A stretch of DNA of 64,000 nucleotides from Watersipora subatra. Lineage: Eukaryota > Bryozoa > Gymnolaemata > Cheilostomatida > Watersiporidae. The first letter of the stretch is position 1, and each line of letters opens with the position of its first letter. Location: contig NC_088711.1 in NCBI RefSeq assembly GCF_963576615.1, positions 36,754,121 through 36,818,120 of the forward strand, given 5' to 3'. The translations under genes and the position numbers were made by a program. The notes under the pieces were generated by a model. It was not told the origin of the DNA, searched no databases, and was given only the letters and a program-made list of their open reading frames with translations. Shown one piece after another: positions 53,256 through 64,000 of the stretch.

Positions 53256-53696
53256 ATTTAGAAGACAGGCAAACTAAGCATCAGAGATATATGAGAGCAT
53301 CCAGTTCCCCTCTCCATCCTTTCATCTCTGTCATAATATCAAGATCTACCAACTATCGTAACTCAATGTTGTGAGCCACAGCAGTGTAATATTTTTAAAG
53401 ACAGTCTTTCTTTAGTGTCATTTTTCTTGTTTTGCTTATTTTATTATTGTATTGTTTACTTGCTAATGGGCTTATATTGCTTCTCTTTTAATAAAGGTAG
53501 GAGTTAGTTACTCACACCATCTTCATTGTTGCCATGCATAGTCATTATACATACAAATACTGTTTCTGCTGATAATCATAAAACTGGGACAACAAGCACT
53601 TAATATCTGCCATATCTGATGTGCTGATACTCTTGCAATATTTCTATAGCTTGGATTAGCTGGCTATCTATCTACACTTTTACTGACCATTTTTAC

Positions 53697-53755
53697 AGCT
53701 TGAGCAATTACTATTCCTGGACAATTATCACTCTTGCTGACCATAATTGAGCCAA
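53697..53755 (-). CDS. Gene B, candidate exon
   Basis: 59 nt, phase 1 in and phase 0 out (acceptor CGCTCAG with a poor pyrimidine tract, donor GTAAAA), reading VGSIMVSKSDNCPGIVIAQA. It would bridge the phase gap between the first exon and the 52334 exon. Weak. Confidence 0.25.
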
Positions 53756-55048
53756 CTGAGCGCTCCATGAATTGCATCATTTTCATAAAAACACACAAAA
53801 CTAGACATTGTCTAAGATATAAATTTATCTGGCTTAAAACAAGTGCGACTTTGAACTCTATAAAATTATATCTGTAGGAATTCCTCAGCAAACTCATATG
53901 ATATGACCTCTCAGCCACTCAAATATAAAAAGGCTGTCAATCCAGATGAGTCAACTGAACAATTACCAGTAGACATACCCGAGGCTGATATTACAATTAA
54001 AAGAGCTTAACATAAGACTTAATGTGATTTCAACTGATACTCTTGAAACTCTTCCATGGCATCTTTAAATAATTATAGCAAAACCTTTGACAACGACAAT
54101 AACTAGAGAGGATATGGATTTGTCAACTTACTGACATGATTCTAAGGGCAATGACCTTTGATGAAAAACCAACAGATGAGCTAATTTCTGCGAGATTACA
54201 GTTTTTTAAGGAGAAAATTATAACAAACAAAGCAATATGATGTTTTAGAGCCCATAGATTTAAGAACCAGGTCATGTACCGAGTTTACAGAGTAGCTTGT
54301 TTCAGTGAGAGAAAAACTACCCTGTTTTGTTTTAGTACAACTTTTTGTGAGTTAAAGATGTATATACTTTGTTTAACAAAACTTTTATAAATTGATACTG
54401 TAAATTTAGCTTCCAGTATTTAGGAAGTTTAATCTCTGAGAAACAAATAAGAACGAGCATAGTAATGGCGGAGGCAGTTTTGTGAAGCATAGCATGACCT
54501 CTCGACAAGAGGTCACAGCTTAAAACTGAAAAAAGGCTGGTCAAGTACTTTGTATTGCTTAGAAACACACAAAAATGTGAATAAAAAGAATTTATGCATT
54601 TGAGATGTGGATTATGACAAAATGAAAAGTATGTGGGGAATAAGATTAGAAACAAAGGGGTTCTATATAGAGACAGAGAAGCACAGCTAAATCTTGTAAA
54701 GACAATCCAGAAAAAAAGGAGTACCGGTAGTTAGAACATATTTTGTGACAGGAGAGTCTTAGTAAAATGGGATGAAAGAAAGAACAGAAAGAGACAGACC
54801 AAAAGGAAAGAAGAGAATGATGATAATGAATGAAATACGGAGTTGATGGTCCCACTATCAGTTGAAGCGAGATACAGAGAATCAAGGTTATTGGAAAAGT
54901 TCTTAATGTAAAAACCTTCCTACAGCAGATTACTTTAATAAACATATAAATAGACGTTTTAAGTAAAAGCTGCTTTTTCAAAACAGAGTGTAACGCGGTA
55001 GCAAGCAACTAGACTAGTAGTGCATCAGGTTTATTTTTGAGCAGTTAC
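53756..55048. other. No convincing gene content
   Basis: Open minus-strand stretches at 54332-54655 and 54646-55008 are hydrophobic and T-rich on the coding side, with no motif. Treated as intron of gene B. Confidence 0.4.
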
Positions 55049-55217
55049 CTTCTTTTTGCATACTAGTTGAAAAAACTTTACTTGCCTCCATTTGCTTGGA
55101 TTGTGAATCACCAGATTTCCTTTTTGAATGCCATGATAGCCGTGTGGTTTCTTCCTTGTCTATGGATTCAGTCCAAAATGCTTGAGCCTGCGTGCTTATC
55201 AAGTTGACTGGAGCCAT
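55049..55217 (-). CDS. Gene B, candidate first exon
   Basis: The ATG at 55217, with an in-frame TAG five codons upstream, opens MAPVNLISTQAQAFWTESID. It runs 56 codons plus 1 nt to a GTAACT donor (...STSMQKE). Phase 1 out does not fit exon 51210 directly, so one or more exons lie between. Confidence 0.5.
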
Positions 55218-55580
55218 AATCAGTTCGTGAATCTACTTATTCAGCCAACTGATTCAAATGACAAAATAGTATTAGTAACACAAAATAATGCGTTCAGAGT
55301 TACATGCGCTTAAATCTTCAGCCCTACTTGTCAAAAGTGAATAGGCCTAATTTTTAATTGCTATAACACGAAACAACCTATGACGGGTTTCAGCAAGTGC
55401 GCGTTACGGTCTCTAGGCAACCACAGTACAAAACCTACGCGATGGTATTATAGACGAAAATGCAGTCAAAATGTTCGAAAATATGAACGACGGATAATTT
55501 GACGACAAAGCAACGAGTCGATTAGTTTTACTTTATAGCTTATAGAACGCGGCTTGATAAAATTAAACCAGCCAAGCTCA
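55218..55580. promoter_or_regulatory. Candidate bidirectional promoter
   Basis: 363 bp between two divergent start codons. It contains GCGCGTTACGG and TACGCGATGG, CpG-bearing words unusual for this AT-rich window. No TATA box is clear. Confidence 0.45.
55409..55421 (+). promoter_or_regulatory. Possible RFX X-box
   Basis: GTCTCTAGGCAAC has a perfect right half (GGCAAC) of the RFX consensus and a poor left half. RFX sites mark ciliary gene promoters, which would suit the axonemal guess for gene B. Weak on its own. Confidence 0.25.
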
Positions 55581-55694
55581 ATGGCCAACATTAATCTATT
55601 TGTTCTGTCAAATTATGCTCTTTCACGTGGTTTTTGTTTAAAATCGCGCACTTTTAAAATATATTTTCAATGCAATCGATGCTTTAGTCAGCAA
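55581..55694 (+). CDS. Plus-strand gene C, first exon, mitochondrial-presequence-like
   Basis: The first ATG after an in-frame TAG (55536-55538) opens 38 codons: MANINLFVLSNYALSRGFCL, then KSRTFKIYFQCNRCFSQQ. They end at a consensus GTAAGT donor in phase 0. The stretch is rich in Arg/Lys, Ser and Phe with no acidic residue, typical of a mitochondrial targeting peptide. The protein is not identified. Confidence 0.5.
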
Positions 55695-57121
55695 GTAAGT
55701 ACTACCAACGGTTTAACAACCCAGTTCTCGTATTGTGCAAGAGAAGACGCAAGAGAGTTATCGCACTAGTCTAGCGAATGTAACTGTGGTTACAATTTTC
55801 AGTAACTGGGTAACACTACTTGCATGATTAAGCGCTTGTATTAGAATTACCCACTGAATTCATACAGTAAAAATATACATTATATAAAAGAACGGAAAAG
55901 GTTATGCAATCGCCCAAGGAGAACTCGGAAGGAAAGTATTTGGCACAGTTGCTCAAGGTATATAACTAAACAAAGAAGCCGTTACAAAGCGCTGAAATCA
56001 CTAAGACCTACATAACACATTTTCTAACAGCTTATCACAAGCACAAATTATAATAACCTAAAGATTTTAGACAAGAGTAAGACAACAACAATAAGACAAA
56101 AGACACAATTATAGTATGACACATACACTCAATTATGGATACACATAACTACAGTAACATTCTATTAATGTCAGATCTTATCGATTAAAAAATTGAATTG
56201 TTACAGAAACCAATAACATCTTAGTTGAAAGAAGCCTGACAAAAACTCAAAAAATTGATATTTAGGTAACTTAGGTGAATCTAATGCAATGCTATGACGT
56301 AAACGAAATTAGTATCAAGGGTTCTCCTACTGCCCACGATTTTTTATTTACATCAAGAAAGATCAACCCTACAAATAAATCTTATCTGGTTGAAAAGTTT
56401 TCCTACAAACATTGCTTTGTAACATAGATCTGGGAAGATATCAATGGGAGGTATGCCTCACTCGGCAAAAATTATGGCACGATGGGTAGTTGATAAATGT
56501 CTTATCTACTCATGCACATCTTGCCATCATTTTGACTCCATCTATATCCCATTTTTTCTCAACCTATGGGGCGTTCCGACCATTGTCAATATTTTTAAAT
56601 TATATAAAGCTGTGTAAATTAAGTTAATGAAGTAATAATAAAGTTAGGTTTTTTGTTGTCACATAGCCTTCACCTTAAATACAGGTGAATTGATCTGTAA
56701 CCTTTGTAATACAGGAGACGGATAGTGCAAAGGTAAATGTCCTGAGAGAGATACAGAACTAATCTAACTTGCATTATGAAAACTTCAATTTAACATAACT
56801 TCTATATGTTTTTGTTTATTATATGTTAATATCTGGACCTTTTATCTTTAGTTGCCACAGCCCACTTCTACTTGGTCCAAGTTTTCATATTGACATTTTC
56901 TGTTTTTAGGATAACTACTAAAAGAGTTGAGAGATTTTTTAAGAATTGATCTGAAGACTACTCATGTTAATTTCATTTATAACTTGTATTAATTTAAGAA
57001 AAGCTCTTTTCCTTGTTTTTACCACTACTACTCATTTTAGTCTTCCTGGTATCAATGATCTTAAAACTGAAACATGGGTGTGGAGCACAGTTCGATGTTA
57101 TTCAAGACTAGAGCCATACTA
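55695..57121. other. Intron of gene C, nothing else seen
   Basis: AT-rich sequence without repeats or open frames of note, apart from the candidate micro-exon. Confidence 0.4.
56715..56732 (+). CDS. Gene C, candidate 18-nt micro-exon
   Basis: TAATACAG|GAGACGGATAGTGCAAAG|GTAAAT, phase 0 to 0, reading ETDSAK. It fits between the first exon and 61088 without changing frame. Unsupported beyond splice sites. Confidence 0.2.
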
Positions 57122-57442
57122 CAGTCAAACATGGATAACTCGTCCACGGATAGCTCGAACACATGGTTAATTCGAACATTTCCTTTGGTCCGTTCCCGCG
57201 TAATGATAAATTGCTATAGATAACTCGAACTCAACACTGTTAATTCGAACTGTTTTTTTGCCCAACGGCTACCGAAACGGTTGTTTTCGCTTTAGAAAAT
57301 CACTTTATTCAAAGCCACAGAGGTAAACTTCATCTTTTCGTAATTCATAAGCGTCGTTATTACCACCATCGGCAAAATATTTTGTCAACGACTTTTCTAA
57401 AAGTTTGGTGAAATTTGATTTATACTGCGATACGATGAATAG

Positions 57443-57561
57443 CACGGGCTAGCCGGGTCACGCGCGCAAGAATTTTCGCCACGCACATACAAAACAAAAA
57501 TCGCATGTTGTTTTGTATGTGCGTGGCGAAAATCCTTGAGTGCGTGACTCGGCTAGCCCGT
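57443..57561. mobile_element. Nested foldback MITE with 9-bp target duplication
   Basis: ACGGGCTAGCCGGGTCACGC... to ...CGCACATACAAAACAA pairs with the reverse complement of 57508-57561 over about 54 bp. GATGAATAG occurs on both sides (57434-57442 and 57562-57570). The arms begin CACGGGCTAG. A 9-bp duplication suits the Mutator-like type. It inserted into the pogo-like element. Confidence 0.8.
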
Positions 57562-57572
57562 GATGAATAGTT

Positions 57573-57608
57573 TTCCGACGTTGATTCCGTGTTGAATCAA
57601 CGTCGGAA
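57573..57608. repeat. Perfect 15-bp hairpin
   Basis: TTCCGACGTTGATTC and its complement GAATCAACGTCGGAA surround a 5-6-nt loop, a few bases from the nested MITE. Confidence 0.8.
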
Positions 57609-58231
57609 TGTTGAATGTTTAAAACGTCTTAAAAAATGTTGTAATCAAAAGTATACGTTGTCTGAGCTACAAAAAACTATTCATCGTTTGACCTAAACAC
57701 AGAATACGTGTGTACATTCAATAAGTATCTATTAAAAAAGCGTGAGTGATATAGAATGTACCGTAAAACTTCTAATTGAACTGCCTCGGAGTGTTGCTCT
57801 TAACGAATCCCAGGTAAAGTAAGGTAATCTGCATAAACTTCAAGAAAAAACGGCAAAATTGATCGTGGGTAAAACCCCAAAAGAAAAAAATGTCTTTTCT
57901 TTTGAGCATTTCAACAACGATCAAGTTTTGCCAATGTCAATCTGAAAAACGTCCTGGCAATAACATCACCTCAAACAACAAACCAATCTCAAGTGATAGA
58001 AAAATCTCTATACTTTTTGATGAAAACGTTTTAAACTTTACATTAGAAGCATTTAATTTGAAACAAGCCATTTGTGCTTTTGATTTATATTATAGTTTGT
58101 ATATGTACATGTATCTACTAATAAATAAGTAAATATATGGACTTGTGACAGTGCTCTGATAACTTGAATGCTCTGATAATTCGAACACTTTTGCTCGGTC
58201 CCTTTAAGTTCGAGTTATCCATGTTTGACTG

Positions 58232-60454
58232 TATATGGAAAAGAACTGCTAATAATGTACCGATTAACAAGGCTTCCATATTTTGGGAAATTTAGATATA
58301 TGTTGCGTATTACTTTGAATTTTAAGACAAATGTTTACTCAAGTTTTATGTTGTGTATAAAAAAATTGTATATGGAGATGATTGTATTTCAAAGTTGTAA
58401 CTGTACACTTTTTAACAGAAAAACTTAGAGTTTGGAAATTTTCAGAGCTGCAACAGAATCTATCGGCAGATGCGTAGTTTTACAATACAATCAACAAAGC
58501 TATGTCTGCAAATACCAAGCAGTAATTTCAAATGTCAGAAGCCTTTCTCTATTACTCTGTATATTTTGAAGTTCCTACATGGACCCACCCACATTTTTCC
58601 CAGAAGAGTAAAATATTTTTGATCAATTTTGACAATATAAACACCTCAAACTTGCTTGACCAAAAACTTATCAATTGCTTTTAATGTGTCGTCATACCTA
58701 TACCAACGACTATATGCTTGGACTAGCTCAACTACTACTACAGCTACTAAATACAAATAGACCACTGCCATAAACTAGTACTTGTTTTATTATGTCGGAG
58801 CATGTCACTTGTTCATACATAAATTGCCTACATAATCACTATAGTATCTCTGAACATCTTTAACAACAGTTTTGGGACGTGATAATGTATGACGATTTTT
58901 TTTGATGGACTAACAAAGTATTTTTGCAAATCAATGGGAATCGCAGACACCGTGTCTTTGATCCCTGGTGTTTTTGCTTTTTTGTCGAGTTTCTGTCTAA
59001 AGCGATGAAATCTTGGTTTAGAAATTTGTGTGATGACCTACTCATGTATGCTACATGAGATTAGAGTCAAGCTATGATAACAAAATCTGCAGTTTCTCAT
59101 ATGCCAATATTTAACAAATGTAATTTCGTAAACAATTTATACTGGCCTGTTAACGAACTATTTTTCTGAGAGATCTGTGTTAAAATCAGGTAATATTTTC
59201 ATGCTCCCACAAGTTTAATGTTTGTACTAGCCAACCTTTTATGGTAGGCTGACTTGTTGCAACCATTTCTGGAGTTTTGCTACTTGCCACAGTACAATCA
59301 AACAGATATACGATGCTAATATTTACTCCGTATGTCAAAACCATCATGTTGAGGCAAATATTCCTAAAGCTTTACATTGTAATTGATTCAATTCCTTCCA
59401 TAGTGCGAAAAACCATCTATACATCAAGCTATTGCCTTTAGCATTAAAGCATGCATTACTAAAAATTATATCAAACTGAATTTACAAACACAAACCTATA
59501 TGCAAAAAATAAATAAATGATGCAATGGTTTGCAAAGGAGATTTTTATTGTTACTCAACCTTGGAGACATGTGTTTGTTGTGGCAAAGTTGCCGAACAAA
59601 CCTGATGTGTTTGTTCGGCAAAGTTTAGGTTTACTGGTAGAGTGAATGATATGAATACATGGCTTGTTTTAATTTAGCTTTAACTAGATTTAGCTTCAAT
59701 TAAAAGTTAACTGAGAGCACCAATTTTTATTGTATTAACTGTAGCAAATAATTTATGGATTGTTGTTTGAATAATATCTTTTTTGTAATAGCGACTGAAT
59801 ATCAGGTTTTATCAACATTTTCTCGTGGTAAAAATGGACAGAAACATTCATGATCTTCGCAAAACATCAATCGAAAACGGTTGTGACTTTATATAATTAT
59901 ATTAAAATCCTTAGTTTTTTAACTAGATTATCTAAAAGTTGTCTATTCAAATTCCTTATTCGTGAAAGCTGTTCATGCATTAAAAGGTTTTAAGCAAATG
60001 GCTTTCGAGAATAACTAATTTTTATGTGCAACTTTTTAAACTTCCTCTCTGTGTGTAAAAATAATTTTGTGATAGCGCACTTCAAACATGTATTAACAAG
60101 TCGATTATTAGAATTCTATAACCACCACTTGAAAGTAATTGCGACTTTTTTGGTTTTGTGAAATTTGCTTCGACCATTTTTTATTATTGTTTGCCATGTT
60201 GGGTAACCAAAGCATGTAGCATGGAGACTAGCTGTGAAACAGCTATTAAACTGGCAGCCAACAGAAGTGTTCACACATTGGTCAATCATCAGCATGAACA
60301 TCGAATATCATATGTCTATGTTTTGCTGAAAAAAATGAACTTTATGTGCCACAGATTTTAGCTTGCATCATGAGCTTTTTGGTCTCTAAAACTGTTTTTT
60401 TAGCATCAAAATCATAGCTAAAAATGAGGTATGATGGTTATATTGGTATTTATC
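58232..60454. other. Intron of gene C, no gene seen
   Basis: AT-rich. It contains one 14-bp hairpin (TTGCCGAACAAACC / TTTGTTCGGCAA, 59587-59623). ORFs are short and featureless. Confidence 0.4.
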
Positions 60455-60612
60455 TTATATATAATAAGACCCGTGTTTATCCGTCAGTCTGAAGCTATGC
60501 TAAGAGCATTAGAAACAATTGCCTCACCCTGCAATTGATATTCTGATTTAAGGCCTAGTGCACTACCAACGGCACCAGTCCATCAACTTTCCACATATAA
60601 GAATAATTGCGC
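60455..60612 (-). mobile_element. tRNA-derived SINE, family B, copy 2
   Basis: Minus strand: TGGTGCCGTTGGTAGTGCAC (A-box side), a diverged B-box region GCAGGGTGAGGCAATTG, then GCTTCAGACTGACGGATAAA and GGGTCTTATTATATA. The tail matches the copy at 52050. Confidence 0.55.
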
Positions 60613-61087
60613 GCATACTTATTACGCACAGAAATGACCTCTCATGGCACACGGGACTGCCAGCATACTTGTAGATATAATTTTAAAGTGCTGTCAGTTG
60701 ACCTTAAGTTGAATTTATGTATTTTTGTTTTATGATTTTGCCTTTCAAGTTTTTTTACTTTTACGTATGTAAGTTTCATGTTTGAAAAAGTTCATGTAGT
60801 TTATATTGAAAATTCTTATGTAGGCTGAGCCAAACATTCGTTCATATTTTATATTGTGAGGCAAATCATTTATATGCAGAGGTGGTTGTAACTTGATTTT
60901 TAAATGTATTAGGCCATCTTTAATAAAATCAGTTTTAGCCTGTTGATACTGAGCCTATCTACTGGATCTCCTATTAGTTTGTAAGTCGCATGAGCTGCAG
61001 ACTTCTATATATAAGCTTGTCCATAGTTCTTGATTTATCACATCTATGCAGGGCATTCTATCAGACATGCCAGTATTACTTATTTAG

Positions 61088-61295
61088 GTGGAGCACACAT
61101 CAGAAGCTCCGCGCGCTTCTCGGTCTAATCAAGTATTCCAGCTTTCATCAGACGCACAGATCGATGACACATATTTCAGTCATATGAAAGAAGGAGGGTC
61201 AAGTATACGCTACACTGATTATCCTGGCTCAGGCCTGCGCAAAGATGTGAGACCACCCAAACGGTTGATACAGTCTGCACTAACACTTTCTCAAA
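61088..61295 (+). CDS. Gene C, second recognisable exon
   Basis: Acceptor TATTTAG, 208 nt, phase 0 in and phase 1 out at GTATGT. Encodes VEHTSEAPRASRSNQVFQLS, then DDTYFSHMKEGGSSIRYTDY and SGLRKDVRPPKRLIQSALTL. Codon use and composition look genuinely coding. I do not recognise the family. The gene must continue rightward. Confidence 0.55.
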
Positions 61296-61429
61296 GTATG
61301 TCTCTACATTCGGTAATTCAAATCTAACCGAGTTGCATTTAGAGTTTCTGATTGGTATTTCAAGTTTTTCGCAATGCTCTTTTGTGATGATGAATTACCA
61401 GAAGTAGTTGGCTGAATTTTCACAAAGTT

Positions 61430-61582
61430 TGAGTAGATTTTATTAGAAGTTATCGATATTTTTCTATTATTTGAGATTGTTTTTGATGTTTGAGGTGATC
61501 TGATTGCCAGGATGTTTCAAGATTAAAATCGACAAAACTTGATCACGATTAAGACGCTCAGAAGGAAAATGTGTGCCAAAAT
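61430..61582 (+). repeat. Dispersed repeat DR1, copy 2
   Basis: TATTTTTCTATTATTTGAGA, GCCAGGATGTTTCAAGATTA, TTGATCACGATTAAGACG: same order as copy 1. It faces copy 3 about 480 bp away. Confidence 0.65.
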
Positions 61583-62061
61583 GATGTCACTAGTTGCGTG
61601 GCTGCCTATTTATTGTCTCTCGTTATTGATATTCGCTACTGCATTCAAGTTGTTTGCAGCTATACATGTCATAATCGTACTTCCGCCTGAATCTGGGTGC
61701 TCTAAGAACTCTCTTGACTATCTCTGGACTGGCTAGGTCTACAAAGACAAACTTACATCAAATGGAAGCTTGATGTCTCAGCATTATATTAATATTATTT
61801 TCATTTGTATCACTTCAGTGGTGTAAGTTAACCTTTAATCGGTCGGCAAAAAAGATATATCTTCACATCTCAACACATATTTAAAATATGGTATATCGAA
61901 AATAATATTAAAGCTGTTTTTGTCAGTTTGTAAAATATGCTTCTAAGATCGCCAATCAAATCAGTTAGAAATTGATCTGTTGTTTTCCTTTAAATGCTGT
62001 GTAAACCTATGAGCACCTGATACTGATGAGACCATATTTTTATCACATATAAACAATATGC

Positions 62062-62300
62062 ACTACGATTGTCGTCATTTTTGGAAAAGTCTGGGCACAG
62101 CTTTTTTTTAATCATTTTAACCACGATCACGCTTTAGCGATTTTAATCCTGAAGCATCCTGGCAGTCATATCACCTTAAACATCAAAAACAATCGCAAAT
62201 GATAGAAAAATATCAATAATTAATAAAAATATAGTAGGTAAAAAATAAAGTATCAATAAAAATACTGATACTTTCTGATAAAATCTGCTAAAATTTTATG
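62062..62300 (-). repeat. Dispersed repeat DR1, copy 3 (inverted)
   Basis: The reverse complement carries AAACAATCGC... and GATTAAAATCGCTAAAGCGTGATC-type words in the DR1 order, closest to copy 1. With copy 2 it forms an inverted pair. Confidence 0.65.
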
Positions 62301-62389
62301 TGAGTTCCCTTTAGCTTTGCTATTGACTGGTATGACATTTTGATCTTTTCTTACTGGAAGATGAGCGGTAAAGAGGTCTAAGAGTGTAT

Positions 62390-64000
62390 GGCTAACTCAT
62401 GACTGGTTTTATGACTGATCTTACGACTGGTCTCACGGCTGGTCTTACGACTGGTCTCACGACTGGTCTTACGACTGGTCTCACGACTGGTCTTACGACT
62501 GGTCTTACGACTGGTCTCATGACTGGTCTCACGACTGGTCTTACGACTGGTCTCACGGCTGGTCTCACGACTGGTCTCACGACTGGTCTTACGACTGGTC
62601 TTACGACTGGTCTCATGGCTGGTCTCACTACTGGTCTTACGACTGGTCTCATGGCTGGTCTCACGACTGGTCTTACGACTGGTCTCACGACTGGTCTTAC
62701 GACTGGTCTCACGACTGGTCTCACGGCTGGTATCACGACTGGTATCACGACTGGTCTCATGGCTGGTATCACGACTGGTCTCATGACTGGTCTCACGACT
62801 GGTCTCACGGCTGGTCTTACGACTGGTCCTATGGCTGGTCCTATGGCTGGTCTCACGGCTGGTCTCACGGCTGGTCTAACGGCTGGTCTTACGGCTGATC
62901 TCACGACTGGTCTCACGGCTAGTCTTACGACTGGTTTCACGGCTGGTCTTACAACTGGTCTTACGACTGGTCTCATGGCTGGTCTCATTACTGATCTTAC
63001 GACTGGTCTCACGGCTGGTATCATGACTGGTCTCACGGCTGGTCTCATGACTGGTCTTACGACTGGTCTCATGACTGGTCACACGGCTGGTATCATGACT
63101 GGTCTTACGACTGGTCTCACACGGCTGGTCTTATGACTGGTCTTACGGCTGGTCTCACGACTGGTCTAACGACTGGTTTTACGGCTGGTCTCACGGCTGG
63201 TCTTACGACTGGTCTCACGGCTGGTCTCACGACTGGTCTCACGACTGGTCTTACGACTGGTCTTACGACTGGTCTCATGGCTGGTCTCACTACTGGTCTT
63301 ACGACTGGTCTCATGGCTGGTCTCACGACTGGTCTTACGACTGGTCTCACGACTGGTCTTACGACTGGTCTCACGGCTGGTATCACGACTGGTATCACGA
63401 CTGGTCTCATGACTGGTCTCACGACTGGTCTCACGGCTGGTCTTACGACTGGTCCTATGGCTGGTCCTATGGCTGGTCTCATGGCTGGTCTCACGGCTGG
63501 TCTTACGACTGGTCTCACGACTGGTCTCACGGCTGGTCTAACGGCTGGTCTTACGGCTGATCTCACGACTGGTCTCACGGCTAGTCTTACGACTGGCCTT
63601 ACGACTGGTCTCACGACTAGTCTTACGGCTGGTCTCACGGCTAGTCTTACGACTGGTCTTACGGCTGGTCTCACGGCTAGTCTTACGACTGGTCTCACGG
63701 CTGGTCTCACGACTGGTCTAACGACTGGTTTTACAGCTGGTCTCATGGCTGGTCTCACGACTGGTCTTACGACTGGTCTCATGGCTGGTCTCACGGCTGG
63801 TCTTACGACTGGTCTCATGACTAGTCACACGGCTGGTCTCATGACTGGTCTTACGACTGGTCTCACGACTAGTCTCATGATTGGTCTCACGGCTGGTCTC
63901 ACGGCTGGTCTTACGACTGGTCTTACGGCTGATCTCAGGACTGGTCTCACGACCGGTCTCATGGCTGGTCTCACGACTGGTCTTACGACTGGTCTCATGG
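62390..64000. repeat. 12-bp satellite, >130 copies, runs off the right edge
   Basis: Unit ACTGGTCTCACG with alternations A/G (ACT/GCT), C/T (CTC/CTT) and ACG/ATG. A distinctive pair of CCTATGGCTGGT units occurs at 62828 and again at 63454, with matching neighbours. This shows a higher-order copy of about 626 bp. Both strands stay open in long frames (TTGL... and RPVV...), but this is a period effect, not a gene. Confidence 0.95.

Larger units (their letters stand above)
57122..58231. mobile_element. TA-flanked TIR element, pogo/Tigger-like, non-autonomous
   Basis: Perfect 21-bp inverted ends CAGTCAAACATGGATAACTC-G (57122-57142 and 58211-58231), flanked by TA at 57120-57121 and 58232-58233. 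CAGTCAAAC...GATAACTCGAA is the usual pogo/Tigger end of the Tc1/mariner superfamily. Further TAACTCGAAC/TAATTCGAAC words lie near both ends. The 1.1-kb interior has no transposase. Confidence 0.85.

Noticed and set aside
54332-55008. Minus-strand ORFs of 107 and 120 codons
   Set aside because: Hydrophobic, low-complexity translations with no splice-compatible junction to gene B exons.
61539-61736. 65-codon plus-strand ORF as a further exon of gene C
   Set aside because: Its start lies in dispersed repeat DR1 and no acceptor fits the phase-1 exit of exon 61088.
62392-63818. Two ORFs of more than 220 codons (RPVV repeats) and a 245-codon ORF (TTGL repeats)
   Set aside because: 12-bp satellite without stop codons on either strand; not a gene.

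Overview
The window is nuclear DNA of an invertebrate animal. It is AT-rich, has spliceosomal introns with GT..AG borders, tRNA-derived SINEs, LTR and non-LTR retrotransposons, a Helitron relic, TIR elements and more than a dozen minisatellites. Nothing is bacterial or organellar. I cannot name the species; a marine lophotrochozoan-type genome is only a guess.

Left half (about 0.6-29.9 kb, minus strand): one gene for a TRPA1-like cation channel. I reconstructed 21 exons from splice sites and reading phase. They join without a phase break from an ATG at 29874 to transmembrane segment S5 at 583 (929 codons). The N-terminus is a long ankyrin-repeat stack. It is followed by the TRPA-type pre-S1 linker, S1, S2, S3-S4, the S4-S5 linker and S5. 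The pore helix, S6 and C-terminal tail lie beyond the left edge. The introns are full of repeats, and several minisatellites are built from the gene's own exon-intron junctions.

Middle (about 30-48.6 kb): a repeat-rich interval with no host gene I could recognise. It holds a complete Ty3/Gypsy-type LTR element (31966-38758, 202-bp LTRs, 5-bp target duplication CTGCT). That element has gag, a broken pol and an extra zinc-knuckle ORF downstream of integrase. There is also a small decayed LTR element (43604-45518, target duplication ATGCT), two 3' ends of one non-LTR retrotransposon family, a foldback palindrome and a 30-bp minisatellite.

Right part (about 50-61.3 kb): two genes start back to back, about 360 bp apart. 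The minus-strand gene (49963-55217) has two well-supported 3' exons and an unresolved 5' part. The plus-strand gene (from 55581, running beyond the window) begins with a mitochondrial-presequence-like exon. Its first intron carries a TA-flanked pogo/Tigger-type element with a foldback element nested inside. The last 1.6 kb is a 12-bp satellite that continues past the right edge.

Coordinates come from reading the sequence by eye. No alignment or database search was run, so family names rest on motifs and exon phase.
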